In this document: in pieces, positions 12,782 to 24,800 of the stretch | How positions within the stretch are numbered: the stretch's first letter is position 1 | Layout: each line of letters opens with the position of its first letter | Assembly (NCBI RefSeq): GCF_018687715.1 | Contig: NC_056758.1 | Location: 40,581,467 to 40,645,466 of the forward strand | Reading direction: 5' to 3' | From: Carya illinoinensis | Lineage: Eukaryota > Streptophyta > Magnoliopsida > Fagales > Juglandaceae | Length of the DNA stretch: 64,000 nucleotides | Made by a program: the position numbers and the translations under genes | Notes under the pieces: generated by a model | Database searches by the model: none | Told to the model about the DNA's origin: nothing | The model's input: only the letters and a program-made list of their open reading frames with translations

Positions 12782-12876
12782 GTTGGCCCCTAGCTGTTTT
12801 TGGGAAACTGATACCTGTTCCAGAAACTCCGGTCCATAAGTATTTTCAAAGATTCCGGCGACGACAAACTTCTTGA
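2041..12876 (+). CDS. Auto-inhibited P-type Ca2+-ATPase, ACA8/9/10 type (C-terminal half)
   Basis: This is a calmodulin-regulated Ca2+ pump that exports Ca2+ from the cytosol, at the plasma membrane in this clade. Sixteen exons are visible: 2041-2178, 2261-2326, 2413-2511, 6471-6581, 6836-7006, 7612-7671, 8555-8719, 8807-8923, 9574-9672, 10055-10192, 10309-10409, 10890-10935, 11222-11356, 12186-12293, 12376-12467 and 12783-12876. They join into one open frame of 579 codons ending in TGA. Visible motifs are KGAAE (nucleotide-binding domain), MVTGDN and [11 protein letters not shown] (phosphorylation domain), then transmembrane helices 5-10 with [19 protein letters not shown]. The protein begins here at MTVVEAY, which normally follows the phosphorylated DKTGT loop. 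That exon, the calmodulin-binding N-terminus and helices 1-4 must lie left of the window. The family is about 1,080 residues long, so roughly 54% is present. Which of ACA8, 9 or 10 it matches is not resolved. Confidence 0.93.
2523..2636. repeat. Tandem duplication, 2 x 57 bp
   Basis: Two adjacent, apparently identical 57-bp copies start GCATGGTCATTAGCG at 2523 and 2580. They lie just inside the 5' end of ATPase intron 3, 12 bases after the donor. The perfect match points to a recent duplication. Confidence 0.9.
3099..3210 (-). mobile_element. SINE-like 3' fragment
   Basis: The reverse complement holds GGGACGC then ACACCCGGTGCC and ends in an A-run (T-run at 3099-3111). The ACACCCGGTGCC signature with a nearby GGGATTAGTC-like motif is typical of tRNA-derived plant SINEs. 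A plus-strand relative with the same signature lies at 11540-11672. Confidence 0.4.
3348..3429. repeat. Direct repeat, two ~32-bp copies 50 bp apart
   Basis: ACAACTTAGAT(G/A)TTGTGATA followed by TCAAGCATC occurs at 3348-3379 and again at 3398-3429. LINE-derived coding sequence begins directly after the second copy. It may be a remnant of the insertion event, but no matching copy was seen at the LINE 3' end. Confidence 0.75.
3430..6136 (+). mobile_element. 5'-truncated, decayed L1-type LINE in ATPase intron 3
   Basis: The element begins inside the endonuclease-reverse transcriptase linker. [10 protein letters not shown] and [12 protein letters not shown] are readable near 3490-3560, with a stop where an arginine is expected. 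The reverse transcriptase follows from about 4100: [19 protein letters not shown], then FIALIPKK and DFRPLSLAS. The catalytic block near 4900 reads [11 protein letters not shown], so the usual (Y/F)ADD alanine is threonine here. The C-terminal FWHDVWCGD block is near 5680. Several in-frame stops and frameshifts break it. The 3' end has a CAATAAAATTT tail signal and a poly-A run at about 6121-6136. It lies sense to the host gene. Confidence 0.85.
7172..7285 (+). mobile_element. tRNA-derived SINE 5' half (putative)
   Basis: The region starts with an A-box-like TTTAACTCAATTGGCACC, has a B-box-like GGTTCGGGATC at about 7236, and ends in an A-rich run at 7275-7285. This arrangement, with no clover-leaf fold for a functional tRNA, fits a plant SINE. 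It lies in ATPase intron 5. Confidence 0.5.
10200..10276. repeat. (CT)n microsatellite, ~77 bp
   Basis: An uninterrupted CT dinucleotide run begins 8 bases after the donor site of exon 10 of the visible ATPase exons. Its reading frames give Ser-Leu or Arg-Glu repeats that are not real proteins. A run of this length is expected to vary between individuals. Confidence 0.97.
10983..11175 (+). mobile_element. Two LINE-like 3' tails in one short intron
   Basis: Two short sequences of the form 'CTATGTACTCGGGCTTTGCC..CAATAAAATTTCTTTTAC + A-run' (A-run ending about 11080) and 'GTCTTAGGCTTCGCC..AATAAAATTC + A-run' (ending about 11172) sit in the 286-bp intron between exons 12 and 13. The tail of the LINE at 6040-6136 has the same layout (TGTATACTTCCTGTATAC..CAATAAAATTTACTTAC). 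These are most simply very short 5'-truncated retroposon inserts. Confidence 0.5.
11540..11672 (+). mobile_element. SINE-like fragment
   Basis: The sequence contains GCCTATGCATCTCCGGGATT, then CAAACACCCGGTGCCC, followed by an A-run. The CACCCGGTGCC end is shared with the minus-strand fragment at 3099-3210 and is typical of tRNA-derived plant SINEs. It lies in intron 13 of the visible ATPase exons. Confidence 0.5.
11695..12022 (+). mobile_element. Two more LINE-like 3' tails
   Basis: At 11705-11799, TTTGTATACTTCATGTGTAC is followed by AATAAAATCTTAATTTTAC and a long A-run. At 11938-12020, a similar TATATGCGCTCCTTGTGCAC block is followed by ATTAATAAAAATTCATC. Both match the pattern of the tails at 10983-11175, which makes four such tails inside about 1.1 kb. 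Confidence 0.45.
12746..12780. repeat. (CT)n microsatellite forming the last acceptor's pyrimidine tract
   Basis: The CT run reaches to within two bases of the AG acceptor of the last ATPase exon (exon starts 12783), so the microsatellite itself serves as the polypyrimidine tract. Confidence 0.9.
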
Positions 12877-13639
12877 AGTAAGAAAGCTTATCATCTTTAT
12901 CGAACTGTAACGGCTTTTAAGATTTGGTGAAGTCTCTCTTTTTCGTTACTTATATTTGGAAACAAAAAAAAAAAACCTATTTCTCTTCTTGCAGCCTTGC
13001 ATGCTATTGTTAGTTGGTAGAGGGTTTGAGGGAGTTGTCTGCCGCGCTTGTAGATTTGCCTTGTGGGATTCTTTTCTCTTTCGGTTTCTAGGATGACAGT
13101 GATTTACGTTTGATGGAACATGGCGTTGCTAATGAGCCATCCGCTTTTTTTACCGGAGTTGTCTTCTCTAACAAGAATGAGCGTGGAATGATTTTGCTGA
13201 CTTGGATCTACACCTGGAGTTGGGTTTCTGGGACTGGTGGATCTTATACATGATTGGAACTTAAATTAAGTGTAATTCTTGAAGTTGAGGTACATAACTG
13301 TTATAAATTATAATTGTTTCTTTCCGTGTTATTGTTTTCTGATTGCAAAAGGTGTCATTACAGTACTATACTTGTATGGATGGCATTGCGATATATTTTC
13401 CTTCTCGACTGATTTATTCTTTTTCATGTTTTGCTTGTAAATTCATGGCTTCCCTTTTTATTACCCCCCTCGACTTTTGTATTACATTGACCCCAACCTT
13501 TAAAATAATGTATGCACACAATTCCCATGAAAGATCCGTGAAAATAAAGAGGGTAAACAATTGGTATGCAACTGCGTGCTTGAAGTTAACAGGGAAGATT
13601 TAAAAAAGAATAACAATAAAAGTTCTTACATCATGATAT
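12877..13639. other. ATPase 3' UTR and convergent intergenic gap
   Basis: About 760 bp separate the ATPase stop from the stop of the convergent choline monooxygenase-like gene. The first part is presumably ATPase 3' UTR. I see no further coding exon and could not place a single clear polyadenylation site. Confidence 0.5.
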
Positions 13640-16600
13640 CTACCAAACCAGGTAATCATGTGTCAGGTTTTGATGAAGTAGACCATGAAAATGGTACATG
13701 GCCTTTTCAACCGTAGGAGCAAATCTGCCGGTAGAATATGCAGGGGACTCGAGGCCCTTTTGAACACCTTCGCATAGCACAATATCTTCTATCTGCACGT
13801 TTTGTTTTTAATTCCATTAGGCTAAAACATTGTTGCACCAGAAATGATATCCAATTTGATGGACTTAACATATCGTTTGTACCTGTACCCTTTCACTATC
13901 TTCTAAACTTTTCTCTATGAAAGCTTTGTCATCCTGAGGCGGGAAGAAAAGAGGTAAAAGTTCATTAGGGTACATTGCAATCCTTTTCATATATAAAACA
14001 GACTTTCAAACTTTTCTTTTCTTTTCTTGGTTTTGGCCAACGTTCCTAAAAAGGTTATAAGCACTGAATGTCCACTGGCGAAAGCCACAAGCAACAGAAA
14101 ACAAATGGTTTTACCTAAGTATTTTGCATAAATTTCACACGTATCTCAGTGTGGTCTCTGTTTGAGAACACAGAAGATGGCTATGCCAGACGCTACTACA
14201 GATTTACCTATCTCAGCTTTTTGAGAACATAAATGTGTGCTAATATAACATTACTGGTGGGTAAAATGTATAAAGCATGCACGTCATAATGTTACATAAA
14301 GTTAAACTACAGTCTGCTTGAAACTTTCATGTCAATGCAGACTTTTTATATGTAGTGTTTCAGCTGGGGAGCCTGAACGCAATCAACTCAATCTGATGTG
14401 TGAAACACAGCAGGCAACATGGACTCAGATACATTAAAAAATATCATGCCTCGAAAATTAAAGATTTGTCTGAAAAGTAAAATTTAATACAGGACACAGC
14501 AGAGCCAATACCTATGAAGAGATAAACATCTATGGGCTGGGAAGAACCAACTTACAACATGCCATCATGGATTTTAGATCTAACTTTCTTCAATTTATAC
14601 ATACTAGCGCAAATTATGGATAAACAACAGTCTATTTGAAGACAAAGAGAGAGAGTACCTTACGAGAAGCTTCAATAAAGTAGTCAAATACCACTTTACA
14701 TTTCCTGGGTCCTAGTGGAAGAACTAGATTGGTATCCATCCAAGGTCCATATCTAAGACCACAGATAGAGCCCAAATTATAAGAGAAAACAGACTAGCTG
14801 AACCAATCCATGGAAGTAACAAATAGATCAACCATTACTTATAATGACTATACAGTACCTATTGATCATAAAATTTGGATAAACGAAAGCATATAGAGCT
14901 TTTGATCCAAGCCTATCATACTCATCTTTCCTCTCCATTGTGCCACCTTCACAACTTTGGATGCTAACATTTTCGAAAATCTATCTCATCAACAGCAAAC
15001 GATTAGATAAAACGACTACCATCAATAAGCCTGAGTAATTAAACAACCATTGCTAGAAGGTTCAAATAAATAATTCAGAGAGCATGCGAAGGTCTTCATG
15101 ACTTTGAGAAGCATACTGCCATATTTTTTAAAACATGAGTACAATTTCCAGAAGGTAATAAATGATGAATCATACTGTAGTGGAGTAGGATTGAAGCTGA
15201 AGACCAAATGCTAGGCCTTTATGCGCATATGGCACATGATATCCACCATCTAAGTAGTTGTCACAAAACACCTACAATAATGAACCGATAAAAAAGTCTA
15301 TAAAAATACTGAGTCTGTGTAAAATGCCGTCAAACTGAACAGAGTAGATATAGATCCCTTATAATCTCTGAACCATTTAATTTTAGAATCTTAATATTGG
15401 AAAGACTAAACCTTTGTCAAGAGTCTAGAATAAAAAAATAACCACCACATCAAAGAATTAAAATTGAAAACGGTTTCTTAATACTAAGAGCATCTACCAT
15501 GCATTAGAAGTTGGACTGTAGGAGACATCATAAGAGGCCAAGCTTCCAAAAGACAATCATGTTTATGGAGCCTAATTTCAAAGTAATATTGATAGAGGAA
15601 CAGACCTTCCAGTTACATTCAATGGTGTATTCACGTCTACAAACATAACTTAGTAAAGAATCAACCCCATTAGTGCTCAGTATCTCTGAACAGCTACCAA
15701 GCCATTCATCTGCCACAGTATCACTATCAGCTTCTCTCAGAGGAGATATCCGTTTGTCCAAGTTGAGAAGAATAAATGGCCCCCAAGTAGCTACTTTTAT
15801 CGGTATAAGGCCAAACTCCTACCCTCCACAGCCAGAGAAATGAACCAAATTACCCCTCAGTTTGGAAGATCAATAACAAGAATTGGAATGCAATAACTAA
15901 AACAGGAATTTCACAGCATACATCTACGTTGAAATTCTGAATTCCCATTATCCTAGTTGCCTTGACAAGGTGTCCATCTAACCCATATGTCCATGCCTGT
16001 CAAAAAGATTAGGGTTTCCTGTTAAAATTAGCCAATAAAATATAGAATTAGGGGAGAGCATCGGCCGGTCCGAACCGGATAAACCAACTGGACTGAATTG
16101 GTCCTGTCCAGTCCGGTCCAAAAATGGGAGGACCGAACTCATTCGGTCCGGTCCGCGGTCTAGGGATTTTTCACCCCAGACCAGACCGAATGAAAAATTT
16201 AAAAAAAAAAAAATTATATATATTATTTATATAAATAATTGCATAAATTATAGTATATGTACAAATTTATAATAGTATTAGTATAGTTAACTTAATATGC
16301 TAGTATTAAATCTCTATAATTACATAGAGTATTATTTAATATAGTATTACCAATTTAATCACTAACATATAGTATATTAGTAATACTACTAGTACAGTTA
16401 TTAGTTATAGTATTGGTATTAAGTCTATAACTATATATATTTAGATCAATGTATTATTATATTCTTTAATGTATAACTATAATATATAGTTATAATATAT
16501 CAGTCCAAGAAAATGATGGACCGAAAATTTTGGTCCCAGACCGTGCTTTCCATAACAGAATAAACAAAATACTCTATTGTGAATTACAGTGATAGCATGA

Positions 16601-18609
16601 GTTTCTGGGTCAAAAGAAAGATTGTAAAGAGATTGAAGTCTATAGTATGAGTTTTTGGGTTCAAAGAGACGTAACAAAGGCTAAAAGTTTGAAATTTATC
16701 TTCAGTGATGAAGACTGCATACCAGTGTCTCAAAAGACTCTTCATACCATCCTCATGGTAGGCCTACAATTTCAGGCGGATGTGCTGGGGCTTCTAGGTA
16801 AAACTCCTAGAAGCCTTGGTGAGACTCAAAACGTTTGCGTGTGTGCAGGCAGTATTGTTTTAATCTTTGGCTTGCCATTTCATCCATAATCACACACCTT
16901 TTGTGCTTTAGGTGCTCTTATTTCTTGCACTTCGCTTTAGTGATAGAGAAATGCTGATCTCTGGTGCTTGCCTTTGCACTTTAAGCGAGCCTATGCAAGC
17001 TTTTAACAATTACCATCTTAATGGAGTCTCTCACCACATAAATTAAGAATGATGTGCTAAATCTTGTTAACCAAAATTCTCCAACTGTCAATCAGATATG
17101 ATCAAATGATTGTTTCCCGTTGGTAGGATAGGAAAAAAAATTAAGTTGGAGAGTTAATTATTATCCTGAATCACATAATGCTACGCTTTTTAAGGAGTAA
17201 CTTTTTTTTCACACATCATTAATCTACATTTTGAATGATTTTATAAGACGTGATGAGGGTTGAAATTTGCCATTGCCATTATAGATAACAGAAGTGCAAA
17301 CAAATGTCATTTACACAGCTATGCAGCCCTGTCGGAACCCAGTGGTGTTGTAGCATAAGTGAGTGTCACTAGCTTTTCTTTAATAGAGAAACCGAGATAA
17401 TAACAATGGTCAAAATATGACTTTCCTCAGAAATACATGAAACTTACATGATAAGGACACACAAAGCATGACTTCTGTCCGCTTCCTGATGCAAGCAGAG
17501 AGGCATGATGGCGACAAACATTGTGAAAAGCATGAACCTTCCCACTATCATCTCGACAAACCACAAATTCTACATCTCCCAATCTGCTAATAATAATTCC
17601 TCCATTTGGTTCTCAGAGACAATGAAGAAAGGAAAGGAAAATGATAAAATCATTACAAAAGAAAGCTACTCTTAAGCATATTCCTTTCCTCTTCCAAGAA
17701 CCAAATGGAGGGTAAGTAATCAGCAAACTCCAAGTGGCAACATGTTCGAGTAATAAGAGGATGAAAAAGAGGAGCGTTTCAACCAAACAAAACATTAGTG
17801 TATACGGGATAGAAAAATGTTGACAAATAATAGTGTGTACCTGCCAGTGAAAAAGTCATGGGGATCTTTTATTTGTTGAATATATCCTAAAAAACAAGAG
17901 CCAAAGCAAAGCAGATGATAATCATTGGTGACAAATAATACCCTATACAAAATAAAACTTGGAAATGTGATACAAGAAGTATTGTGAATGTTCATATGGT
18001 AAAGTTTACTAACCCTCGCTTTAATTTCTTTAAAAAAAATGGAATTTTTTTTTTTTTAAATCTTCGAATTTGTTTTCTTTTCTGACTCCCTTTTACTACA
18101 TCCAATCCTTTTATCCATCAAACAAATATAGGTGGGAAAATTTACCCTAAGATTTCTCACAATTTGACATCCTTCCCCCCACTCACCAAAAGGAGAAAAA
18201 AAACTTCCGTTAAAGCAGTGTTCAAATTAGACAAGCTAACATAAGAATCTGCTATTGCATCAAATTACCGTCATGAACAAACTGAAAATACAGACGAACC
18301 TACGGCCTGCCAGCCCCTGTAGAAGACGCGGTGGAGTTCGAGCTCGAGAAAGGAAGGGTGTGTGTACCATGAGCTGGGCGGGGTTACAGCCTCTTCTATA
18401 GGAACATTAGGGTCGAACTGATTGACCATTTTTTGGGCTTGGTGAAGTGAGATCTCCTCAGAAGAAGAGTTTGGTCCATGGATAGAGCAGGAGGCTGCGG
18501 TGAGAGGCCGATGATGATGTTTGTGTTTACAGGAGTGGATATTGTGATTTGGGTATTTGGGTCGTCGGAGGATGAAGTGTGTGCCGATGGGTTTGACGAT
18601 CATCGCCAT
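13640..18609 (-). CDS. CMO: Choline monooxygenase-like Rieske oxygenase, chloroplast
   Basis: In betaine-accumulating plants this family oxidises choline to betaine aldehyde in the chloroplast stroma, using ferredoxin. Ten exons, in transcript order: 18609-18300, 17886-17841, 17583-17448, 15996-15922, 15818-15606, 15271-15176, 14980-14859, 14752-14659, 13933-13883 and 13792-13640. They join into 431 codons, close to the family's usual ~440. The Rieske [2Fe-2S] motif is intact: Cys142-X-His144 and Cys161-X2-His164 (FVCPYH). The mononuclear iron site shows CDNYLDGGYHVPYAHKG with His272 and His277. The N-terminus is rich in His, Lys and Ser with few acids, like a transit peptide. I chose the ATG at 18609 because the frame upstream offers only GTG at 18627. 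Intron 3 (1.45 kb) carries a repeat element. Many species that make no betaine keep such a gene, so the substrate is not proven. Confidence 0.93.
16047..16550. mobile_element. GC-ended, AT-cored element in CMO intron 3 (hAT-like MITE?)
   Basis: The left end is dense in CGGTCCGG-type blocks (CCGGTCCGAACCGG, then GGTCCGGTCCGCGGTC). The core at 16200-16500 is almost pure A/T with ATAGTAT repeats. The right end returns to GACCGAAAATTTTGGTCC and CCAGACCG. The layout parallels the element at 128-736. Exact ends and a target duplication were not found. Confidence 0.5.
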
Positions 18610-21227
18610 CTTCGTCTTCGTCGTCACTGGCGAGGCGAGGCGAGGCAGGACTAATTTACATTCAAATGATTATTTTTTCTCCCTTTCTCTTTGTTTTTTC
18701 TAAGTCGACGATACGATATATTTATTTTCTCGTTTGTTTCGGATGTATATATTATTAAACTAATTTCGCACCCCCGTTCCATCGTTTCTACTGGTCGGAG
18801 CTGGGAATTTATGAAGCCGGAGAGGAACTTCCTCAGAATCGTATCTCAAACTTTGTATTGAGTATTATTCCTCACATATGTATTTTCTTTTCGCATCAAC
18901 TCTATAATTGTGAATAAATAAAACGATTGAAATCATATAAAAATAAAAATAGAAACAATTGATCAAATTTGGAAATTAATTATGCAGTGCAGCCAATCAT
19001 ATGCATAGGATGAGGATTTTTTTTTTTTTTTGTGTTTTGCCATTTTGGGGCTGCATGAAAGGGATTTTTGAAGCAACCTGCATTAGCTGGAAAACTTCTC
19101 AAAACACTTTGATTTTATTTAAATACTAATGTTACGTGTTATTTCAATTTTTATTATCTTCTTATCATTTTGTAAGGTCGTATTAAATTATTAAATATTA
19201 TATTTTACTTATAAATTATTATTTAATATCACGTTATAAGATGATAAAAAGATGATGAATAAATAAATAATGAATATATTTTTTTTTTAATTTAAAAAGA
19301 AAAGATTGTTTTGACACTATACATGTTGCTGCTTTATCTTTGTTAGAAGAAATATCCAAAGTCCTCAATATTTTAAGTTAATTTTTGGGTAATTCAGTTG
19401 GTACCTTCTATCTTTATATGAATAATAAAGGTAAATGATAAATAGTTAAAAAAAAAAAAATACATACTAGGTGACAAAAACACATTCAAAGAACGTAAGC
19501 TAAAATGTGGGGCCAACGGCTAAAACCAACTAAACTAATTGACAATAAACATTAAAAAATAAACCTTGTAATTTACGCTGCTCATAAACTTGTTCTTGCA
19601 GATGAAGAGAGCATGAATATCCTTGTCAAATTAATGCAGACTCCACAATTAATACACAAAATTATGATCTCTGAAATGGTGGTTTGTCGTGGGGCGGAAA
19701 GTAAAATGGGTGATTTTGACCTAATATATATCACATAGAATATCATTTTTAATAAAGTAAAAAATAAAAAATAAAGAATATCTTCATTTTGATCGACCTG
19801 TTTGCCCTGTTCTTCGCTGGCTACTTTGTTCTCATTTGATCGCAGCAGTACTGCATGTTGCTACATTCAGATAATTTATAGTCTTGCATGCCTGCAGGTT
19901 ATATATAAGGTCTGGGGGATATCATCATGTGTTATTTGGTAATTTCCGTTCAATCAGAACAAAATTTAGATGGGTGCATGACTAGGGTGCTTACGAATGT
20001 CCCAAGAAAAACAATTTTGAAATGAGAAGATTATCGTGAATATGAAGGCTGAAGCCTTTTTAGTCAAATTTTGCAGCTGCCATATATATTCTCAATATTC
20101 CTTTTCAATTTCGACAAGCAAAGCATATCCTCATGTCCCGGTCATGCATGAAGGGTCCTTCTCGATAGCCCCCGGCCCCTTCCAACATTATATGTCTGCT
20201 CATGTACGTGATGACATCTACCTGATCTTTCTTCTCGATAATATTTCTATTCTTTTGTTAATCCTGATATTGTTATATATTACTCAAAACGTCAATCTCG
20301 TGTTCGTAGCCTTATGTCCGTACCTGCAAGCTGGAAGATGATCTGAATAAATTACAATGGAATTAAGAATCTCGACCGTATAATTTCATAAGCTGTCTCT
20401 TTTATCAACCTTAAATTAATTAGCATGTTGTGATCCATATCAGTTTTTTCTTTTTTATTTAATTTGGCGAATAGGTTTGATGATTCTAATGCTCCGATCC
20501 TTTGAATCTGATGAAAATGCATTATCTTTTTTTTTTTTTTAAGTGGTGGAAAATGTGAGGACTAGAATGATGACCTTTTGAAACCTTCATGTACGTGGCT
20601 ATATCTCATGCTTTCCATAGTGATCATGTTATATATATATATATGCTGTTTTTATTTCGCTGTCTAATTCGTGTATGTATGCGAGTGTTCATTATAATTT
20701 CATGAAATATGAATTGAGGAAAGAAGGATAAAGAGGACTACTATTTTCATCATCTACTTACAACTCCCTTGTCTTGTTGCCAAAATGAATGAATAAGTAA
20801 AAGATTACAAGTTGGATTTAGTCTTGACACAAAATAATTGCAGAGAGGAGAAAAGTAGGGCGAGATTCGCGCGCGGCCGACGGGTGGTGGTGGGGGTTTC
20901 AGCTTTTCGACACAAAAGGAGGAGTTGACTTAATCAAGTGGGAAACATGGCCACGCAACTCCTTGTTATACGGCCTTGTACTTCCAACCCCCCCAAAACC
21001 AACGTCAGGCTTACGTGGCGGCTACCTAAGAATCTTAATCCCGTACGTCCTTACAGTCCTTCCCTTTGTTTGAATATAATGACCTTCTTTCTTCCCAAAC
21101 AAACGAAAATCAAGGTAAGGTAGACCATTTCTCTCTGTCTCTCTTCCTTGGGCTCTTGTATAAGAATTTTGAGTAGTTTTCTCGGGGGGGAAAAAAGAGA
21201 GAAGAAAATCTTGGTGGGTTTATAAGG
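18610..21227. other. Divergent intergenic region between CMO and PIRL
   Basis: About 2.6 kb of AT-rich DNA holds the promoters of two divergent genes. Just upstream of the CMO start is a GGCGA repeat run (18629-18648). An (AT)n run lies near 20632. PIRL-proximal DNA at 20860-20900 is locally GC-rich (CGCGCGCGGCCGACGGG). No further gene is supported. Confidence 0.5.
19145..19262. repeat. AT-rich palindromic foldback element
   Basis: The left half has CTTCTTATCATTTTGTAAGG and then ATTAAATTATTAAATATTA. The right half returns the complement: TTTAATATCACGTTATAAG then ATGATAAAAAGATGATGA. The arms are about 50 bases with little loop, which suggests a MITE-sized hairpin. Confidence 0.6.
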
Positions 21228-21775
21228 ATGATGCACGAACAGCAGCAGCATATGAGGAACAGGATGGAGAGAAGGAAATCCATAGAGGAAGAGAGATTGG
21301 AAATAGTGGATTTGAGTGGCATGTCCTTGGAGTCTCTCCCTACTCCTTCCCTTAGTTTAGGCACTATTTGCAATCTCAACCTTTCCAACAACAATCTTCA
21401 GGTATTTTCGGCAGCTATTTGAGATTTTCCTTCAACAATATTCTTTATTCTTTACCTTTTATAACGGTAGAGACGGTACGTGGTGAGGAGTTACAGTACT
21501 TCAAGATATATATATATATATATGCTTCTCTGTGTGTTTCGAAGTAGACAAATTTTAGTGTGACAAGCCGTCTAGTTACTGGAAATAATCAACGATAGAA
21601 AGCTCAAATTCTTTTGTTTTCCGCTGGTACGTACGAATATCGACTCTTTCATCTGAAGCAAGTATAATATATATGGCTCCTATATTTTCCTCCCTTAACG
21701 CGTATGAGACTAAATTCCATCTTCTCCGTCTTGTTTTGGCATCCTTTACCCTTTATAGTACTGTATATGTACTGT

Positions 21776-21831
<56 letters not shown>

Positions 21832-24800
21832 TGAGCAATCTCTAAAGGAGAACAAAAGGACCACTTACAAAAGGATTATAGTCGATTGTTTTGTGCAATA
21901 GTCTTGTTAAGAATCTGGTAAAACCAGATGCTCCATCGCTTGCAAAACTCTCCTAAATTATATTGTGGCTCTGAATACGAGCCTGCAGAAGATTGATAAA
22001 AAATAAGTATTTGGAACTTTCTTTATCCGAGACTTCTAACTTGTATGAGCTAATTATATATGTATTTTGGTTCAATATTTTACAGAGCATACCGGAGTCC
22101 TCGATTGCGAGACTGCTTAATCTGATGATATTGGACGTGCACTCAAATCAGCTTAAGTCGCTCCCAAATTCGATCGGTTGTCTTTCTAAGCTCAAGGTTC
22201 TGAATGTCTCCGGCAACCTTATTGATTCCCTACCAAAAACCATTGAAAACTGCAGGTTTGTCCTTTCCTCGTGAGCTTTTAACATATTGCGGCACATCAA
22301 GTTTTATTATAGGAACCGTAAATATTAATGGACAAAATAAATTAAGATTAAAGACTGAAAGCAATAGTTGCAGAAATGATAGCTGCAAAGTTGTCTCTAA
22401 GATCTTTCATAGATAAGGACTCATATATAAGAATCTGATAAAAAAAAATATCAGGACAGTGAGGCTGGAAGACATTTTTTTTCCATGGGCAGGATCAACG
22501 ACAAGCAGTATTTAGACGAATGAAATTAATTGGTGTGAATAAATAAATATTCGGATGGGGATTCTGTTGACTTTTACAAAGGATGCATGCATGCATTTAC
22601 TGCATATTCTGCTCCATTGACTCTTTCCTTCATTGGGATAAAGTAGTTATAAATGACGACAGAGATGCACCAGTAACTCACTCTTCGTGCTTTTTAATTA
22701 GGGTAGTGGTAGGATTACTATCTATTTATTATTTATGTGTATTTTAGATTTTTTTATTTTTTTTAAGAATTTTTTTAATATCTTTAATAATTAAAAAAAT
22801 TAAAAAAATATATAACTTTACTATTATCCACTTTCTTAATCATTAAATAAAATAAAAAATCAAATAAAAAAATAATAAATAAGTAATAATAGAGTGATAA
22901 TGTTATCATTTTCCTTTTAATTATCTTTTACTTAAGGCAGCATTTGTCTCGCATGCGTACAAAGCAGCATGATCGAAGTCCACATATATAATATATATAT
23001 ATATATTAGAAATACAAAAACCAAAAAAAAAAAAAAAAGATATTATCCTCTTCACTACATCATGAATAATTAGAATTTAGATATATTCGATCTGAGCTTA
23101 TTAAATATGTTTATATATATATACATAAAAACAGCTTATGGGTTATTTTTCTTAGAGAACATATAATTGGGAAGAACATATATGGGTTGCTTTCATAATT
23201 TTTGTCGTGTGAACTCTGAACAACTAAGTTGTCAAGATACTTGACAATTTATGTCGTGTGAACAATTAAATCATATTCTAGAATTTATTGTTGAAAATTC
23301 TTCGTTTTGGGTGTGATAAACGGTACATATATACGACTCTTGCGAATCTGACTTTCAGGACTAGGAACAAAGTCAAAAAAAAAAAAAAATATTTATAGTT
23401 GTATGAATATCTAGCCATTAACAGCTACCGTACGTGGCTCTTTTTATATCTGTCATCTTGGGATTATATCTTCCAATCTGCAACGAGCACGGGATTGATT
23501 TGAGTTGTTTAAAGATGTGCATGACAACTGACTACGCTATTTGACAAAGTAACATGCTTACATCTTAAATAGTCAAATCTAACATTAATTTTTTTACAAA
23601 GGAGTGAATTTTATTAATAAAAAACAACTTTTTTTTAAAAAAAGTTTAAGGTGAGATATAGTTTTTTTTATCAAGATTTAAATAATACTTATACAAATTA
23701 TTTTTCATATATATATAATATATAGAAAAGATAAAAGAGAAGATATACGGTAAGAAATTAAGATAGATCGATCATATTTTTTCGCTCATTGCTACAAGGG
23801 GGAGGGGGGAATTTCTTTTTGCTTTATCCTTTTCAGGGAGTTTTAGGAAGAAAAAAACAGTACATATTTTTGCACTAGAGGCAAAGTGAGTAGTATTTTC
23901 ACTTCAGAAAATGTACTCCAAACCAGATCATTCATGAGTTAAAACAGTGAAAAAACGGATAAACAAAAAGTCAATATCATTGGTTAATAGAAATCTTGAT
24001 GTTGAAAGTATGTTTCTAATTCTTGGATGCATATATTTTTTTGGGAGACTCGTCCGATTGGTTAAAAGTCGATATAATTGGTTGTGAATAGTTTTTTTAT
24101 TGCAATAAATTGATTACAAAAACTTATTTTTTTTGTAATGATTACACTTGTATGATTTTTTTCCGCTGACATTTTTCTATTTTCACGTACTAGATCCTTG
24201 GAAGAACTGAATGCCAACTTTAACAAGTTGATGAAGCTCCCAGACACCATTGGCTTTGAGCTTATTAACCTCAAGAAGCTCTCTGTCAACTCAAACAAGT
24301 TGGTCTTCCTCCCAAGCTCCACCTCCCACTTGACCTCCCTGCGCGTCTTGGATGCTCGTCTCAATTGCCTCAGATCCCTCCCCAGAGACCTCGAGAACCT
24401 CATCAACCTCGAAGTCCTTAATGTAAGCCAAAATTTCCAGTACCTCGACACCTTACCCTATTCCATAGGCCTTCTCATCAACCTTGTCGAGCTGGATGTG
24501 AGCTATAACAAGATTACAACACTGCCTGACTCCATGGGTTGTCTCAAGAAGCTCCAGAAGCTCAGTGTGGATGGGAACCCGCTCACTTCACCTCCTAGCG
24601 ACGTGGTGGAACAAGGAATGCATGCTGTGAGAGAGTATCTAAGTGAGAAGATGAATGCCGGCCACAAGAGCCCGCAAAAGAAGAAATCATCGTGGGTTGG
24701 GAAGTTGGTCAAGTATGGGACCTTCAGTGGGAACACAAGACATCATGGCCCTCGCGAAGACCGTGATGGGTTCATCATGTCCGACTATCGGTCCATTGAT

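Noticed and set aside
18610..18627. Upstream extension of the CMO start (MTTKTK)
   Set aside because: It would need a GTG start; the first ATG in frame is at 18609.
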